64,000 bases of DNA from Symsagittifera roscoffensis (lineage: Eukaryota; Xenacoelomorpha; Acoela; Convolutidae): NCBI RefSeq assembly GCF_963678635.1, contig NC_087063.1, forward strand, positions 19,739,220 to 19,803,219. Direction: 5' to 3'. The notes beneath the pieces were generated by a model. That model was given only the letters and a program-made list of their open reading frames with translations. It ran no database searches and was not told where the DNA came from. A program made the position numbers and the translations under genes. Shown here piece by piece: positions 21,401 to 36,400 of the stretch. Position 1 is the stretch's first letter, and each line of letters starts with the position of its first letter.

Positions 21401-24400
21401 GCAACTTTCAAGGCTTCGCCCTGAAACGAGCCGTCTTGTTTCAGTGTGTGAAGCTGTCCTCTTAAATTAGTAATGAAGGTGCCGTTTGGCTTTCCATTTA
21501 ATCAAGCACAGTTTCTAAAACAAGCATCCTTTCTGTCAGTTTTTGGATCATTGGGATTCCGGAATTTTAAATCGATTTTTCAAAAGTTTCTCAAACATTA
21601 CATCGATCTTTATTTTTTTTCTTTACACTTTTTAACCGACCTATATACAATTTTCTGAAAATCTTTGATAAATTGGCATCATCTGTCGACACCGAAAATT
21701 TTGTGTATATATAAATGCTTTGTTCCAACAGAGTAAGCAATCACGAACAATTAAATTGAATTTATTCTATGAAGTAGACTCCAACTTCACTCACAAGTTT
21801 CAACAAACTGATAAGTTGACAGAAAACTAAAATTCACAAAGTACCTCCGCAAATCACAAGAGAACTATACAATAAACTCTATCCAAAAATTTTCAGAAAA
21901 GTGATTTTTTTTTCAGAGAAATGAAGCAAGTTTTGTATGAAACGCTTGTGAAAAAAAAATTATCGTCGCAATCAAGCCATCAGCTCAGAATCCAGCAGTT
22001 CAAAGTTTTGCTTCAAGAAAATAATTTAAAAAATCCAAATCGAAAAGAAAATAGCGAGCTCAGAAAGAAGAATGTTTCCTACCTCAGACGAGAACTTGAA
22101 TAAAAATTACAAAAGTGAAGTTTGCAACGCCAAGAAAAAAACTGGAAACCTTCTATAAGTGAAGGGAAACAAATTACAGTATTCGAAGGGCCCAGCAAAT
22201 TTTGGAAGTAAAAAATATTTTAGATGCTAACAGCTGTTGCCAAAAAATCGTCTTGTGGTTTACTCTTCACTATTAAAGTACGAGTTTTTCTGTAAAAATT
22301 ATCCACGCCTCAGTTTTATCGTTAGAAATATCAAAGAAATTCGGCCATTCGAAAAGATGTTTTTCCATAATTTATGGAAAATCTATGGCAATTAGTAAAA
22401 CGAAGCTTTTGAAGTAGTTGTTTTGCCAGTGTAAACGCTTCAACTTACAATTTCATTGGCGCAGAAAGAAAACAAATCTATACAAGACTGCTCGTATATC
22501 AGAGCAAATCCCTGAATTGCGACTGCTCCTTAATCCATATCGAACAGATTTTTGTGAAAACTATTCTTGAAATACTATTAACTTTGGACAATATCAAGTA
22601 TCGAGTGTGAAAATTTGAGTCACTAAATAATACGACAAATTAGCTGGCCTCAATTCAATTTAAAACAATTTTGTAGTGCGGCATAAATCGCTACACATGA
22701 ATAATTTGCATTACGCTTTCATGGTTATTAATAAAATCTTCAAAATGCGCATAAATTAGGACAGGGCATGGCCAAATTGTCAAACTTCCAACTCCCAAAC
22801 TTTTGCAAAAAATGATCAAAGGTAAAGAATCTTTATAATTTTGTTTTTAGGGAGTCGATATCATTGGGGGCACATTTTGTTGTTGAACACTATTATTTCG
22901 ATCGCCGAAAATTGAATGAACAAAAAAAATCACACCAAGCAAAAACATTCGTTTTTTCTTCGAAAGTCGGAACAAAAAGCTTTCTTCAATCGATTTGAAC
23001 GTTTTCTAAGACGGATTAAATATATCACGCGCTAGTTTTCCCAAATTGGCCAAAATGGCAATCTTTAAGCCGTCATAACATTACAAAAAATAATCACAGG
23101 TGAAATATCTTTTGAAATTTAAGCTCAGGACAACAATAATTTTTTAATAATATGAAAAATTTCCGTCAAAACTGGCTAGTTCAAAAGTCAAAATTTGTCT
23201 AAAAAAAACACCCGAGCTCAATTATTCTGTTACTTTCGTTAAAAAAATTGGAGTAAAAAGTTTTCATGGAAAAAATAGTTTGATTAGAATAAAACAGACT
23301 ATGACAAAGAAAAACATTGATGAGTATTCCGCCCAAAGTTAATGTTTGTTGTTCTTGAAATAAAACTATTGTGCTCTAATTTGATGGAGGTTGAAAATAG
23401 ACAGCAGATTTATATATCAGCTCAAAATAATTCTTTGTAGACCCATTTATCAGGCGAATTGTCTGAAAATATAAGTTGTTGTTGGCAAATATTCGAATTA
23501 CACTCGACTCAAACTACCTGTTGAACGAGTATAACTCTTTTGAAGTATTTGAATTACACTGGACTCAACAAACCTGTCCGGGCTAGAAAACAGGAAATAG
23601 TTTCAAGAGAAAAAACCCTTTGATCAACTTCAAATTTACTCAAATAGACACGCTATTTCAGCCTTGTTGGAAATCGTCTAAAAAATTAGCGAACTAATAG
23701 TATTAAATTACTATATTTCGACTAGTGTTTTGTTCTTTGCTTTAAAAGCGTGGCTTCAAAAATTACAAAGTATCGGCGAAATAAGTAAAAAGAACCCAGA
23801 AAATAAATCGTGTTACCGATCAAAAACTAAAGTTTATCAATGCATCTCAAAAGATAGACATTGAGCCCAAAGATGAGTAGAATTTCAGACTTTATTGAAG
23901 TAAAAACGTTCCACTCACTGCAGCTCCATTTATGTACATACATTATTTGATCCAAATTGAAACAAAACTTCAAAACAAAGCCTTTTTGCATGTATCAAAC
24001 TTGGAAGAATCAATGGGCGAAAAAAAATCAGCGAATCAGATTTCAGTCTTCAAAACTTGAAAAGAAAGTAAACAAGACTGCTCGAATCAGGGCGAAGCCC
24101 TGAATGTTCCGACTGCCTTTTAAGGTTTGTGGGGCAGTAATAACATTAAAAAGTTAAAGGTTATAAAACAAAATGAATTTTTTTTCTCTAAAATTTGAAT
24201 TTTTTTAAAAGAAAATCATCCCCCCACACGCCATATAAACTACAAAAGAATAGATTTCGCTCCTTGTAACAAATCAATTATGGCAAATAAGCTTCTTTCA
24301 ACCAATTTGGAACGATTTCTAAGACGGATTAAATCTCCGCTTACGCGTTAATAGCGCGAAATATATCGCGCGTTAATTGTCCCAAATTAGCCAAAATGGT

Positions 24401-27400
24401 AATCTTTAAACACTCATAACTTTACGAAAAATGATCACAGGTGAAATATCTTTTCAAATTTAAGCTCATCACAACAATACCTTTTGAATGATAAAAAAAC
24501 TCAAAAATGACTAGTTAAAAAGTCGAAGTTTGTCTGAAAAAAAACCCACCCCGAGCACAAATGTTCCGTTACTTTCGTATCGAAAGTCGGAACAACAAGA
24601 CTGCTCGTATCAGGGCGAAGCCCTGAATGTTCCGACTGCCTTTTAAGGTTTATGGAGCAGCAGTAATAACCTACAAAATTAAATGAAATAAAATAAAATG
24701 AATTGTTTTTTTGTAATTTGAATTTTTTTTTTTATAAAAACCATCCCCCCACACGCCTTATAAAGTACAAAAAGATATATTTCGTTCCTTGTAACAAATA
24801 AATTATGGCAAATAAGCATCGTTCAACCAATTTGGAACAATTTATAAGACTGATTAAATCTCCGCTTACGCGTTAATAGCGCGAATTATATCGCGCGTTT
24901 ATTGTCCCAAATTGGTCAAAATGGCCGAAATGGCATCTTTAAACCTTCATAACTTTACGGAAAATGATCACAGGTGAAATATATTTTCAAATTTAAGCTC
25001 AGGACAACAATGGATTTCGTATGATATAAAAAAAATTCCGTCAAAAATGGCTAGTTAAAAAGTCGAATATTGTCTGAAGAAAAAAAACCCACCCCGAGCC
25101 CAAATATTCCGTTACTTTCGTATCGAAAGTCGGAACAATAACAAAGGACTTTATATTAAAATTCGCCGAATGTAAAAACGGCAGAAACCATGCAAAATGT
25201 TCAAAATTTCACTGTCCGCCGGCGGTGAAATTAAATTAATTAAATGAATAAAAATAAATTAATAAAATGAATCAATTGCCATTCAATTAAAAGGAATTAA
25301 AAGAAGCAACAAATCCATTGAAACAACTATTATATTTCAAGGGATTTGTTGCTTCGTTTAATTCCTTTTAATTGAATGGCAATTGATTCTTTTTATTAAT
25401 TTATTTTTGGCCGTTTTTGTTTCCCATCATTCGCCTAAGAGTATTTTGCCCAATCGATCGGTTCCCTATAAGAATCACCACCACAAAAGTTTGCAAATTA
25501 CAAGAGCATTTTAATGACTGCAAGAGATGAACATGACTTTTCTTGAGTGCACCGAAACCTGCTTTTTCAATCTACAACGCTTGAACTGAAGAAACCGACG
25601 CTTAAACTGAAGAAAACACGCAAATTACAAAAATATTCGCTGCTGTAATGCTCCCTAATTTGGAACCCAGCTGTACAAATCTGATTATTCAACCAAGTTA
25701 TTTGGTGAAACATGTTTAAATTTGGTTAAGATTGATTTTATTCAATGCCACAGCGTCGGCGATACATAAACTCTGTTGTTACCCATCAATAATCAAGACA
25801 AAAAACCGTAGTGCCATACAAACAGTAGTGCATTAAAAACAGTAGTGCCTCATGAAATGAATCGAATCATTATTTTTTTTAAATAGGTCGTTAAAAGCCC
25901 TTTAGTTTTTATATTCCAGCAATCTCAATAAAATTGAAACCAAAAACGGGAAAATTGGTAGTTTTTGCAGGAACTGGTTTACATGTGAAAATTTTAAGTT
26001 TCAAGCGATTCGGTTGGAGACTATTGGAATACTGATGGAAGCTCCAACTTGTTTGAAAAACAAACTTCGTTGATGCATGAAAATGCATGAAAAAGCATTC
26101 GGAACCTTCAGGGCTTCATCTTGATATATGAGAAGCCTTGTTAGGGATTATAAACCCTAACAAGATTAAAAATTATGGCGTAGGTTTGGTTCTTCTGACC
26201 AATTACAGGTTTCTCAAAAACAGCTCAAACTGTATCAAGTTAAGGTCCCATTTGTCGTGATTGAGATGCAAGAAAGAAAGTAGCAAAAATTCTCTACCTG
26301 AGTTAAGAAAAGCTGGTCTAAGTTTTCATCTGGGCAATATAGAAAAGAGACTGAAGTTCATTTTTTTATACAAAGCTAGTTCAATTAAACAAAAGGTGAA
26401 AATAATTAAGACGCTCTGAGTAGATTTTCAAATTTTCATCTGCAATTTTATGTTTATGAAAACACTTGGAAGAAAATTCGAAAAAACATACAGTGAAAAA
26501 AAAAAATTTCAAAAACCAAATGTTTTAAGGCAAGGAAAAGTGACTGAAAAATTCTGCAGTACCATTACTGGAGAGCTGTCGGCTCTTCTTTTCTTTCTGG
26601 TAGCCCCTGGCTTGCTGTAAACGGTTTGGAAAACTTTTTCCAGTTTTGTCTCAATTTTCGCAAAAAAATGAAAAGGGTTGAAAAACCCTTTAAGAATACA
26701 CTTCCTTCAAAAACAATTTGGCTGAAAAGATTTGTTTCAATCGAATAAGATTCATTTACTTCTTCAAGCGCATTCAAAATGGATCAAAAACCATGTAAAA
26801 CAGTTTTCGCCGTTTTTTAAATTCGTCAAACAACGGTGATTCAAAATATCATAGTTTTTAAATTGAGCTCAAGAGATTGATATTTTCAATGTCGTGAGCT
26901 AAAATTAATCAGAATTATTTTGATGTAAATGATTAGAAACCAGTGCAGTCATTTGCTGTGAAAAACCACAGAGCTTGCCGACTACCTTAATGTAAAAGAC
27001 TTGAAAAAAAAGAATTAAAAATTGACGTTGTTTTTTTTTAGAAGTTTTAAGAATCAATTTGCTTTTCAAAAATCAATTTCAAATTTGATTTAGGAGATTT
27101 TGTTCGACCCACTCTCGAAGAACGATTTTCACTATTCCAAGACGAGAACTATATTGACACTCAGATGGAAGGTATCAATTGGGCTCAGCTGCTCAGAGTG
27201 TTCACTTCGGAAGTTTCTGATATGATTAAAGTATGTCAGTGGAGAGGTGAAAATTGCATGGATGCCGATCTGTGGACTGCCAAAGTTACGAGGGTTGGCC
27301 AGTGTTGGGAACTGGATGTTCCGATGAGAGAAGTTACCTTTTCGACCGAATCTCTTCGTCTTGTAATCGGTTAGATTTTGAAGAAAGTTCCAAGTGGTTT

Positions 27401-30400
27401 TAAATAGTTGCATGACAATAACTGCTCAACAAAACTGCGAACCTAACTTTTTTTATTGAGTAGTTGAATATTTTGTACCCTAAATTGATTGATCTTGGCT
27501 TTATCCGACCGTCAAAAGAGTTCCAGTGTTTTTATCATGGAAAACTTGGAGAACCACCACAAATATGCTGCGTCAAAAAAGGCTGTTAAATGGATTTTTG
27601 GGAGAGATCAGCTACAGTAACTTTGTCTCCTATACATTAAAAATAAACCGTAATAAACTCAATCCGATTTTTTTTGTGTTTTGTTAGATTTTCTTTTGCG
27701 CTTTTTTGAAAAGATTTTTGAAACAACAACCGTCAACAAAAATTGGTCATTTTTTACGCATAATAGATCCCTATTTAGTGAACTATATTTTCAATTGAAA
27801 CAATTCGTATGCTGAGCTCATACTCTGGATTCGGAGTTGAAAGATCTTGTTAAATATTTGTACCCAACGGTAAATCATGATGAGTTTTCCAAAACATTTT
27901 TGTTCGATTGTTTTAATGATCTGTTTTGTGAGATTATGATTACATGGTGATTCCATTTTCATTTTATATTGTCATGATTAATTGTAAGCGCAATTGATAT
28001 GCGACCGAGAGCTTGAATTTCTCCCTTAAAAAATTTTCTGTAAAAGCTGTGAGAAATTGACCTTGCCATATTATGAAACTTCGTTATTTTCCCAGAAATT
28101 CTTATTCAATTTACTAGTTGTAAAATACAATATTCGGGATCTGAGTTTTGAGTCCTGGCTCAACCTGGTTTCTAATTTTCTGGAATTGATTTTTTTCTGC
28201 GAAATCAATTTTTTTTGGGAATTTGGACTTTTTGTGAGTTTTCAGTTGTCAGACTAACGTGTGGCTGTTTGTTTTTGGTTTGCCTGATTTCGAATTTCTA
28301 GAATTTGAATGAAGGTTCAAAAAATTTTCATTTTTGTCGCATCTAATATTTGTGAGTGATTGAGTTTAAATATTTTGTACAATATTTTGTACTTCCGTTT
28401 TCATTTTATGCTCAATTGTTCCTGAGTTTTAAAGTTTTTGACGTTTGCCATTATGACTGATTTGCCTCATAATAAGTCATTTAAGCTGACAAAACTGTAT
28501 TGTTATGCATTTTTGTGCTTCAGGGACGTAACAACTTGTGTTCTTAGACTTTTATAGCCCAACTATTTCAAAATTTACCGCTTAATACAAGTTTTACCGC
28601 AGATACAAATTTTACCTCTAATAAAATATATTTGTCTCAGTAATAATTTAACGCTAGACACTATTTTTTGTCTTGTTTTCCTGAAACTCTTCATTTTTCT
28701 GTCAGATGTCTGTAGAAGTAGTTTTGCGAATATTTTCTAGAAAAATCTTGCTGTATGATGTTATGCAAGTGTACCGCTTCGTATATGTGCTTCATTGTGA
28801 CCATGTGAATTAATTATGATCGATGAGTTCTTTGCAGATTTCGAGAAGGCCCAATCACTGAATGTGTTTGCAATTGGAGGAGGGATTAGTTTCAAGATGT
28901 TCCTCTATGACCCGACTACCACCATCCTGACTACGTGGGACACTTCTTACTCTTTCGAAATCGGGCCGGGCCAGTACTACCACGTTGGTTTGTCCACTCG
29001 GAAATTCAGAGATTTCACTGGGTTCAGCAAGTGCATTGAGGAAGGAGCGATGGGGTATTTAAAGATTATATTACTTTCTAGTATGTATTTGTGGTTTTTC
29101 AATAGCTCAATTTTCTCTCAACTTAGAATATACATATATAATTGAAATTATCAAAAGTCCAGCGACCACTTTATAAAATTGAGCATGTAATCATTTATCA
29201 CCACGTAGTTAATAATCATTTATTACCGCGTAGGTAATAAATGATTATTAACTACGTGGTAATAAATGATTACATGCTCAATTGTATAAAGTGGTCGCTG
29301 GAGTTTTGATAATTTCAATTATATATGTATATTCTAAGTTGAGAGAAAATTGAGCTATTGAAAAACCACAAGTTTCAAAAACAACACCAACAGAAAATGC
29401 AGATTCTTTTATTTCGGGAGAAATTGAAGAACTTTTTTTATTAGATCTTACCAAAAATTGCTTTTTTGATCAAGTTTTTTTTTCATGAAAAAAATTGCCT
29501 TGATTTTAGAGAGTTTTGAGGTTAATTATATATATTTCTATTTAATAATTATTATTCGGTCATGTTTTCACTTTTTTGTACTATTAAATACCTTCTGTTG
29601 ATAATGTTTTCAAAACTCCAACTGACGCTAAAGAAAAGACTTGCTTCTACAATAATGGGAAGTAGTTATGACGGGTCATTTGGACAATTTCAATTATCTT
29701 AATAGTTATTGTTGGTCAAGCGGTCCAACGTTGTGTCAAATTAAAATGTCAAGGAAAAACGTCTTCAAATTTCCGTTAACCAGACAGCCTTACTTTGAAT
29801 TGATAATTCATTTTGTATATCCACACTTGGATGTAAAATTGTTTTTAATCAAACTTCAATAAAAAATGAAAACATAACGTTCAAATGTATCAAAGACAAA
29901 TCTTTCAGACAAAAGGTTTATTTTTGAATTGATGTCAATAAATGGATCATCTCTCGTCAACCTGCTACGTTCAATATTGAAAGAAATTTTTGCAGTATTT
30001 GATAAAAAGCAATGAAAATTTCTTCAACTACTTTAATAACCGTTATTGGTCCATGCGCATTTGTTTTTTCAATTTACATAAGCAATTTGTAGTATAAATT
30101 GCCAATTCAAAGAAAAATTTTATATTAAAATCTTAGAAATTCATTTTAGTAATTCAAGATTACCCTGATATGATTTCTTGACTATGATACATTAAAATTT
30201 TCTCCTGCCATAACAATATAGAAAGTCATTTCAATAGTTCAAAAACTCCCATGATATGATTTCTTGATATTGACACAACGCAATTGTCCCCTACTATAAC
30301 AATAAAAAAATCCATTTTAGTAACTAACGATTCACTATGAAATTGTTTGTTGGTTTGGATACAATGAATTCAGAAAGAATTCAGAAAATCGAAGAATTCA

Positions 30401-33400
30401 GAAAATCGTTTTAATATGAGAAATACCATGGTATGGTTTCTTGCAGTTGATACTCTAAAATAATCCCTATCATAAGACGAGAAGTATATGAGTCTTGACC
30501 GTTGTGGCAAGGAACTTTCAGCAAAAAAGAACGCAATAAATTAATTTTAACACCAGCTTCCACTGCTCAAAAAATTTAACGAAACTGCTTGTATCAGGTT
30601 AAAGATTGGTTCAAGTGCCTTTTAAGGTTTTTTTAGTAGCGTTGGTTTCCCCCTACACGCTAATTAAAATACTAAGTGATATATTTTGCGTATCGCGAAG
30701 TCCTGTATAGATTATAAAGCATGTTTCAATTCAATTTGAAACTATTTCTACGACGGTTCAAATCACCGTTTTTGCGTTATAGGACTAAATATATTGTGCG
30801 TTAATTTTCCCATTGACAGTCTTTAACCCCTTTACAAAAATAATTACAGATGAAACATTTTTGTTCCGACATTCGTAACGAAAGTAACGGAATATTTGTG
30901 CTCTGGGTGGGTTTTTTTTCTTCAGACAAATTTCGACTTTTTAACTAGCCATTTTTTGACGTTTTTTTAAAATAGCATTCGAAAGGTATTGTTGTCTTGA
31001 GCTCAAATTTGAAAAAATATTTTACCTGTGATCCTTTTTCGTAAAGTTATGGGGGTTTAAAGATGGCCATCTTGGCCAACTTGGGACAATTTACGCGCGA
31101 GATATTTCGCGCTATTAACGCGTAAGCGGAGAGTTAATATGTCTTATAAATCGTTCCAAAATGGTTGAAGGAAGCTCATTCGCCCTAAATGATTTGTTAC
31201 TAGGAGCGAAATCTATCACTTGGTACCTTATATGGCGTGTGAGAGGATGATTTTCGCAAAAGTCTTAAATTAAAAAAAAAATCATTTTATTTTTTATACA
31301 TTTAATTTTTCGCGTCATTTTTGCTCCATAAACCTTAAAAAGCAGTCGGAACAAGCAGGGTCTCGCCCTGATCTGAGCAGTCTTGTATGTGTTTGAGCTC
31401 AAAACAAACTTGAGTTTTGATTGATTTAAAAAAATTTTGACAGAAATTGCTAGTTTAAAATTGGAAATTTGGCTTGAAAGAAGAATCCGAGCACATTTGT
31501 TCAGTAATTTTCATCGAAAGCCGGAATAAAAAGCATATGGGATCCAACTGTTTTTATATGAAGTTTTTACCGAAAACAATAAAAAACTTCTCCTCTTTCT
31601 TCGATGCAGGAAACCAATTTTGCAGATATTTCAGGGAAAAAAATGAGTTCAAAGTAAAATTCATCTACTAGAGTTTTTGTGACCACGTATTGAAATCAAC
31701 TTTAACAACTCAGTGGAAAAAATTTTTAAAGGTAAATTTCACAGTCTGTTTGTAGGGTTCTGCAACATTATGACAGAGGTTACGCGCAGATGCTTTGTGT
31801 GAGTGAGTGCTACAGTGAAATTGAACTTGACATTTGCCAGTGTAAGGGCATCAGCCAGCTGTTCTTCACCAAAACTAACTTAACCTGTGGCACTAACGCA
31901 ATCACTATGTGTCCAATCAACAAAGAAGATTTACTCAGTAAATTTTTTTGCTTTCGAAATTACTCAAAATTGTATCATATTGATTTGGTAAAAATTGTAT
32001 ATTAAAACACTCGGCTTTTTTTATTCTGAATTAGAAAAACTAAATAGCAAAACAACAGAAGATAAATTCTTTTTTTTTCATTAATCATTTTCATTTTGTA
32101 AACGGCAAATTTTGAAGCTGCAATTCTTGTGGAGGGAACTCTGGTTTTTCAAACATTTGGATCCCAATCCCGAATTGGGGGAGGCTGGTTGGAACTAGTT
32201 TGCAGTTTTCCATCGCGATAATAATAGCCTCGAAATTTGTTTGCAAAGCCTTTTTGTTTGCAATTTGCAATTCGATAGGTCTTTTTGTAACGAGTTGTGG
32301 GTTGGTTTGTATTGGAAAATAGCCAAACACCCTTGATTGGAAGCTTCTATACTGCTAGTACCTCTATACTGCTTGAACTTCCTATGCTGGAATCTTCGAC
32401 TTATTTTCTGAGTGTCTTTAAGCTTTTTTCCAGAAAGTTTCACCTGTAATAAGTCAAATTTCGTATTGTTTGTTTTCCTAAATGCAACTTTGTTGTGATG
32501 GCATAACATTTTTTCAGCTCCGAAGCTCAAAGGTTCGATTCCGATTTAGGCTCTCATTTGTGCAAACTGATACTTTACAAAATCAATTTTTTTTTGAGTT
32601 TGTTTATTTTTTGATGGCTTATTTGGCAGCATGTTCGAACGTGCTTAAGTTTTTTTTTTTTCGTGCGATGTTTTGTAATTTAAGTTTTAGCTCTTACAAC
32701 TAGTGGGTATCACTTGCCGGTATTCTTTTTTTTGTAAGTTTTTGTGGGAGAATTGCCAGTTTTCGATCGGTGACGTCATTGTCTACTATTTCATTGCGTA
32801 GATGGAGATAAAAATCCGGCACATAAATTGTTCAAAAGTGAGTTAAAGCCATCGAGATTGCAATATTTAACGCAAAGTCTATCGTATGATGTATGCATTG
32901 TCGGTGGGCAGTAGCGTGCCGAGTGGGGGGCGTTTTGTCGCCCCCCCCCCTCAATTCTGGTTGCCAAACAGATTTTTTCAAAGGTTCCCCACTTTATTAT
33001 AATTTTACGACATCCATTTTTGGCTGACCAACATCACAATTTTTCTAAAGGCGCCTTTGGCGCCAATATAATTAAATTTGAGGGAGGAGCGCGCAGAAAA
33101 ACGCATTTTTTTTGTCAAAATTTTCCAAAAAGTGGCCAAAAACGATTTTTTTTTTGAAAAATTTGCCTACGTCGCAGCAAATTGTTGAAAAAATAGTGGC
33201 CTTATAGTTTTATTGGAGAGCTCGGGAAATTAAATCGGCCGACCTAAAAAAAAAGGTCCGCAAAGTTTTTCGAAAAACCGCCCCCTAGAAAAATTTCTGC
33301 GTACGCCACTGCTTTTCAGCGTTTTCTGTGCGTTATCTCAGTTTTTGTTTCAGAATAGCGTGAAAGCAGCGACCACTCCTTTAGCATAAAGCTTGACTAG

Positions 33401-36400
33401 CATAAAAGTTTGAAACTCTGAAAATGTCTTGACTAGCATAATTTTATAATTGCTTTTCTCAGAAATGCAAAACAACAATTAACAATCCTTTTAAATTGAT
33501 ATTTGCATTTCTGAGAATTTTATTAGGCAACAAGCAAATGAAAATTTTTAGATTTAAGAAAAGTTGCGATCACACCCCGACCTGTAATGGCTTGAACCGA
33601 GCTTTGAGTGCTGCAAACAGTAGCCGATTTTTTTTTTTGGGGGGGGGGGGGGGGAGGGGGGAAACGGGAGCGGACGCCCCCCTGCCGACCCAAAGGGTCC
33701 CCCCTTTGTACTTGTTTGAAATATCCATTTTTGGCTGACTGACTTAACAATTTTCTTTTAGGCGCCAATCTATACTAACTTTGAGGAGGGAGTGCCCGCC
33801 GAAAAAACGCGATTTTTTGGTCAAAAATTTACCAAAAAGTGCATAAAAACATCTTTTTCTCAAAAATTTGCCTGCGGCCCAGAAAATTTGGTCAAATCAG
33901 TGATTTGGGAGAGCTCAAAAGAAAACAGAAAATCAATTTGTTGTTCGACCTAAAAAACACGTGAACAAAAATTTCAATTTTTTTTGAAAATCAGCCCCCC
34001 CCCCCCCCCCCCCCCTCGAGAAATTCCTAGATCCGCGCCTGGCTGCAAAATTGTGAAATTAGTGAAAACAACTATGATATATGTTTTTTTGTGTGTGAAT
34101 AATTATGGGGAGATCTAAAATTTTCTCGAGTGATGGGGATTTCAAAAAAAATTTCAAAAAATGTCTTCTTTCTAAAAAATGTTTTTTCTCTAATTTTTTT
34201 GTAGTTGAAGGTCTTCTATGCCGTCATTTACAAGCCCGAGCGAGGTGATTTTAACTTTGAATAGTTTTGCTTTATACTGTTTGGTTTGAGTTGCTTAGGT
34301 ATATTTTAAACTTTGCGTAAGGACCAGAAAAGTTTGAAGTTCATTTATCTCACAGTTTTTTTTAAAAAAAGGTCTTGTTGGAATAAAAGTTCTTGCCAAG
34401 GTTTTGAATAGTTTCGCATTATGCTGAGACCTCATTTTTTATTTTGCCTTATGGTTTTTGTTATTTCCCTAAAAAACTGAGCCTGACCTTTTGGTTTTTT
34501 TTTTCCAAATAATAAAACCCGTTTAGCCAAAGTACTTTTATAATTTTTTTGAAAACCAAATATTGAGTCGATTCGCTATTGTTTTGCTCATAATTGAGCT
34601 GGCCTTAATTCGGCCTAGTTAACTTCCTAGTTGTACAGATTATATATAGTATCTTCCCCCATTATTATCTCTTATGTTTTGGGTTTTTCAATTGGAATTT
34701 TTGAGTCTCCGACAAAATGTTCTTAATGTTCTTACTTTTTAACTAGGGTACGTACAATGTTGATTTTTCTGTGTGATTTTGTATCTAAGAATCTATAAAA
34801 ATCTGATTTGTCTTTAAACATCAGGCTAGTTTATTGCATCTAGTTTTTTCTCATTGCTCCTAGACCTAGGTCTCCAAAATTTTTTTGAAGTTTTAGGGGC
34901 TACGCAAAATAAGATAACTACAATGCAGGGGCAGATTCGGGGGGACACCTTACCCTCAGGGATTCGACCCACTCACCAACCAGTCCTTGTTTTTGTATTA
35001 ATTTACGACATCCCTTTTTGGCCTACAAAATTAAGTTTCAAATGAAGCGCGCGCCAAGAAAAACACAATTTTTTGGTCAAAAATTTCCAAAAAATACCGA
35101 AAAAAGCTTAAAAGTGTTCTAGGAGTGGTGGGAAAATCAATATTTGGTCGACTTAAAAAAAGATAGACAAAATCTACAAATTCCGTAAAACCTCCTCTCG
35201 GGAAAATCATACATCCGCCCTGCTACAATGTCAAATGCATAGTTTGTAGTGCTCAAAGTTTGTTGTCAATAAGTTAATATTTTTTTGCAAAAAAAAACTG
35301 TGTACTTCAAATATTTCTAGACATTGCCCAAAAATTTGGTTTCGTGCTATCGCAACATTTTTGTGGCAAAGTACTGAATTCTCAGCCGTTCTATTCCAAT
35401 CCAATCAATGATACTAGGTCAAACAGTTTTTGCTTGAAGTTTTTTGAAGGTTTCGGGAAAGTAATTTGGACTTTATATTTAACAGAAACTTTGTATTTGT
35501 TAAGTAAATTTATAGAATATGCTCGTTCGAAAATGTTTTTGGCCAAAAAATTTACTCAGCTGGTTGGGAAGAAAATTTCTGCTATATCCTGTTATAGTTC
35601 TGTGATTCGAATCGATAGAGCCCCTTGTTATTGACTTTGCCTCCGCGACGAGACCGCCAGTATTTTTTTTAAACTTGTTTTTCCTATGACCAGTTTATCA
35701 AGATGTGATTCATCAACGCCGCAATAATTCATAATAAAATAAATTTTGTGGGGATTTTGATTTTTTCATCTGGTCCTCAAAGAACTCCGATTGCTTACTG
35801 AAGTGTCTTTCATGATATTTTTATTGTTCCGACTTTCAAAAAAATTGAATTTTTATGCTCGGTGCGTTTTTTTATTCAGTCATTTTTCGCCAATCGAAAT
35901 AATAGTTTTTTGAGAAAAAAATTGACCCCATTGAAGATATCGACTTCCTGAGTTCAAATCTAAAGATATATTTTACCACCGACAATTTTTGTAAAGTTCT
36001 GGGTGTTTGAAAATGGCCATATTGGCCATGTTCTGGACTAAATTATGCGCGCTTTGAAGAGTTTTTTCATATTGCTGAGAGCGTAACGCGAATTATTAAT
36101 TGGTTGTTTTAATTTCGTACAACTCAAAATTTTACACATTGATAATGTCCAAAATTTATAGATTTTAAATATTTTCGTTTCCGAAAACTATTCGATATGA
36201 ATTATGGGATAGTCGGAACCTTCAGGGCTTTACACTGATATACGAGCAGTCTTTTTTCGGATTTTCATTTCGTTTTTATAACTGTCGACACCGGTTTTTT
36301 AAATGACCCATTTAAAGGCCTTTCTTTCAGCATGACCAATTGTGATTCGATTTTGTAGCCTGTTTTTTTTATCACAGAAGTAATATTATTTAGGAATATT

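Noticed and set aside
32091-32530. Two overlapping minus-strand frames of 79 and 111 codons in intron 4
   Set aside because: No recognisable domain, no conserved copy, composition like the surrounding intron; not enough to call a gene.
33496-33768. Frames of about 80 codons on both strands with Gly- or Pro-runs
   Set aside because: They read through the G homopolymer inside an R2 repeat.
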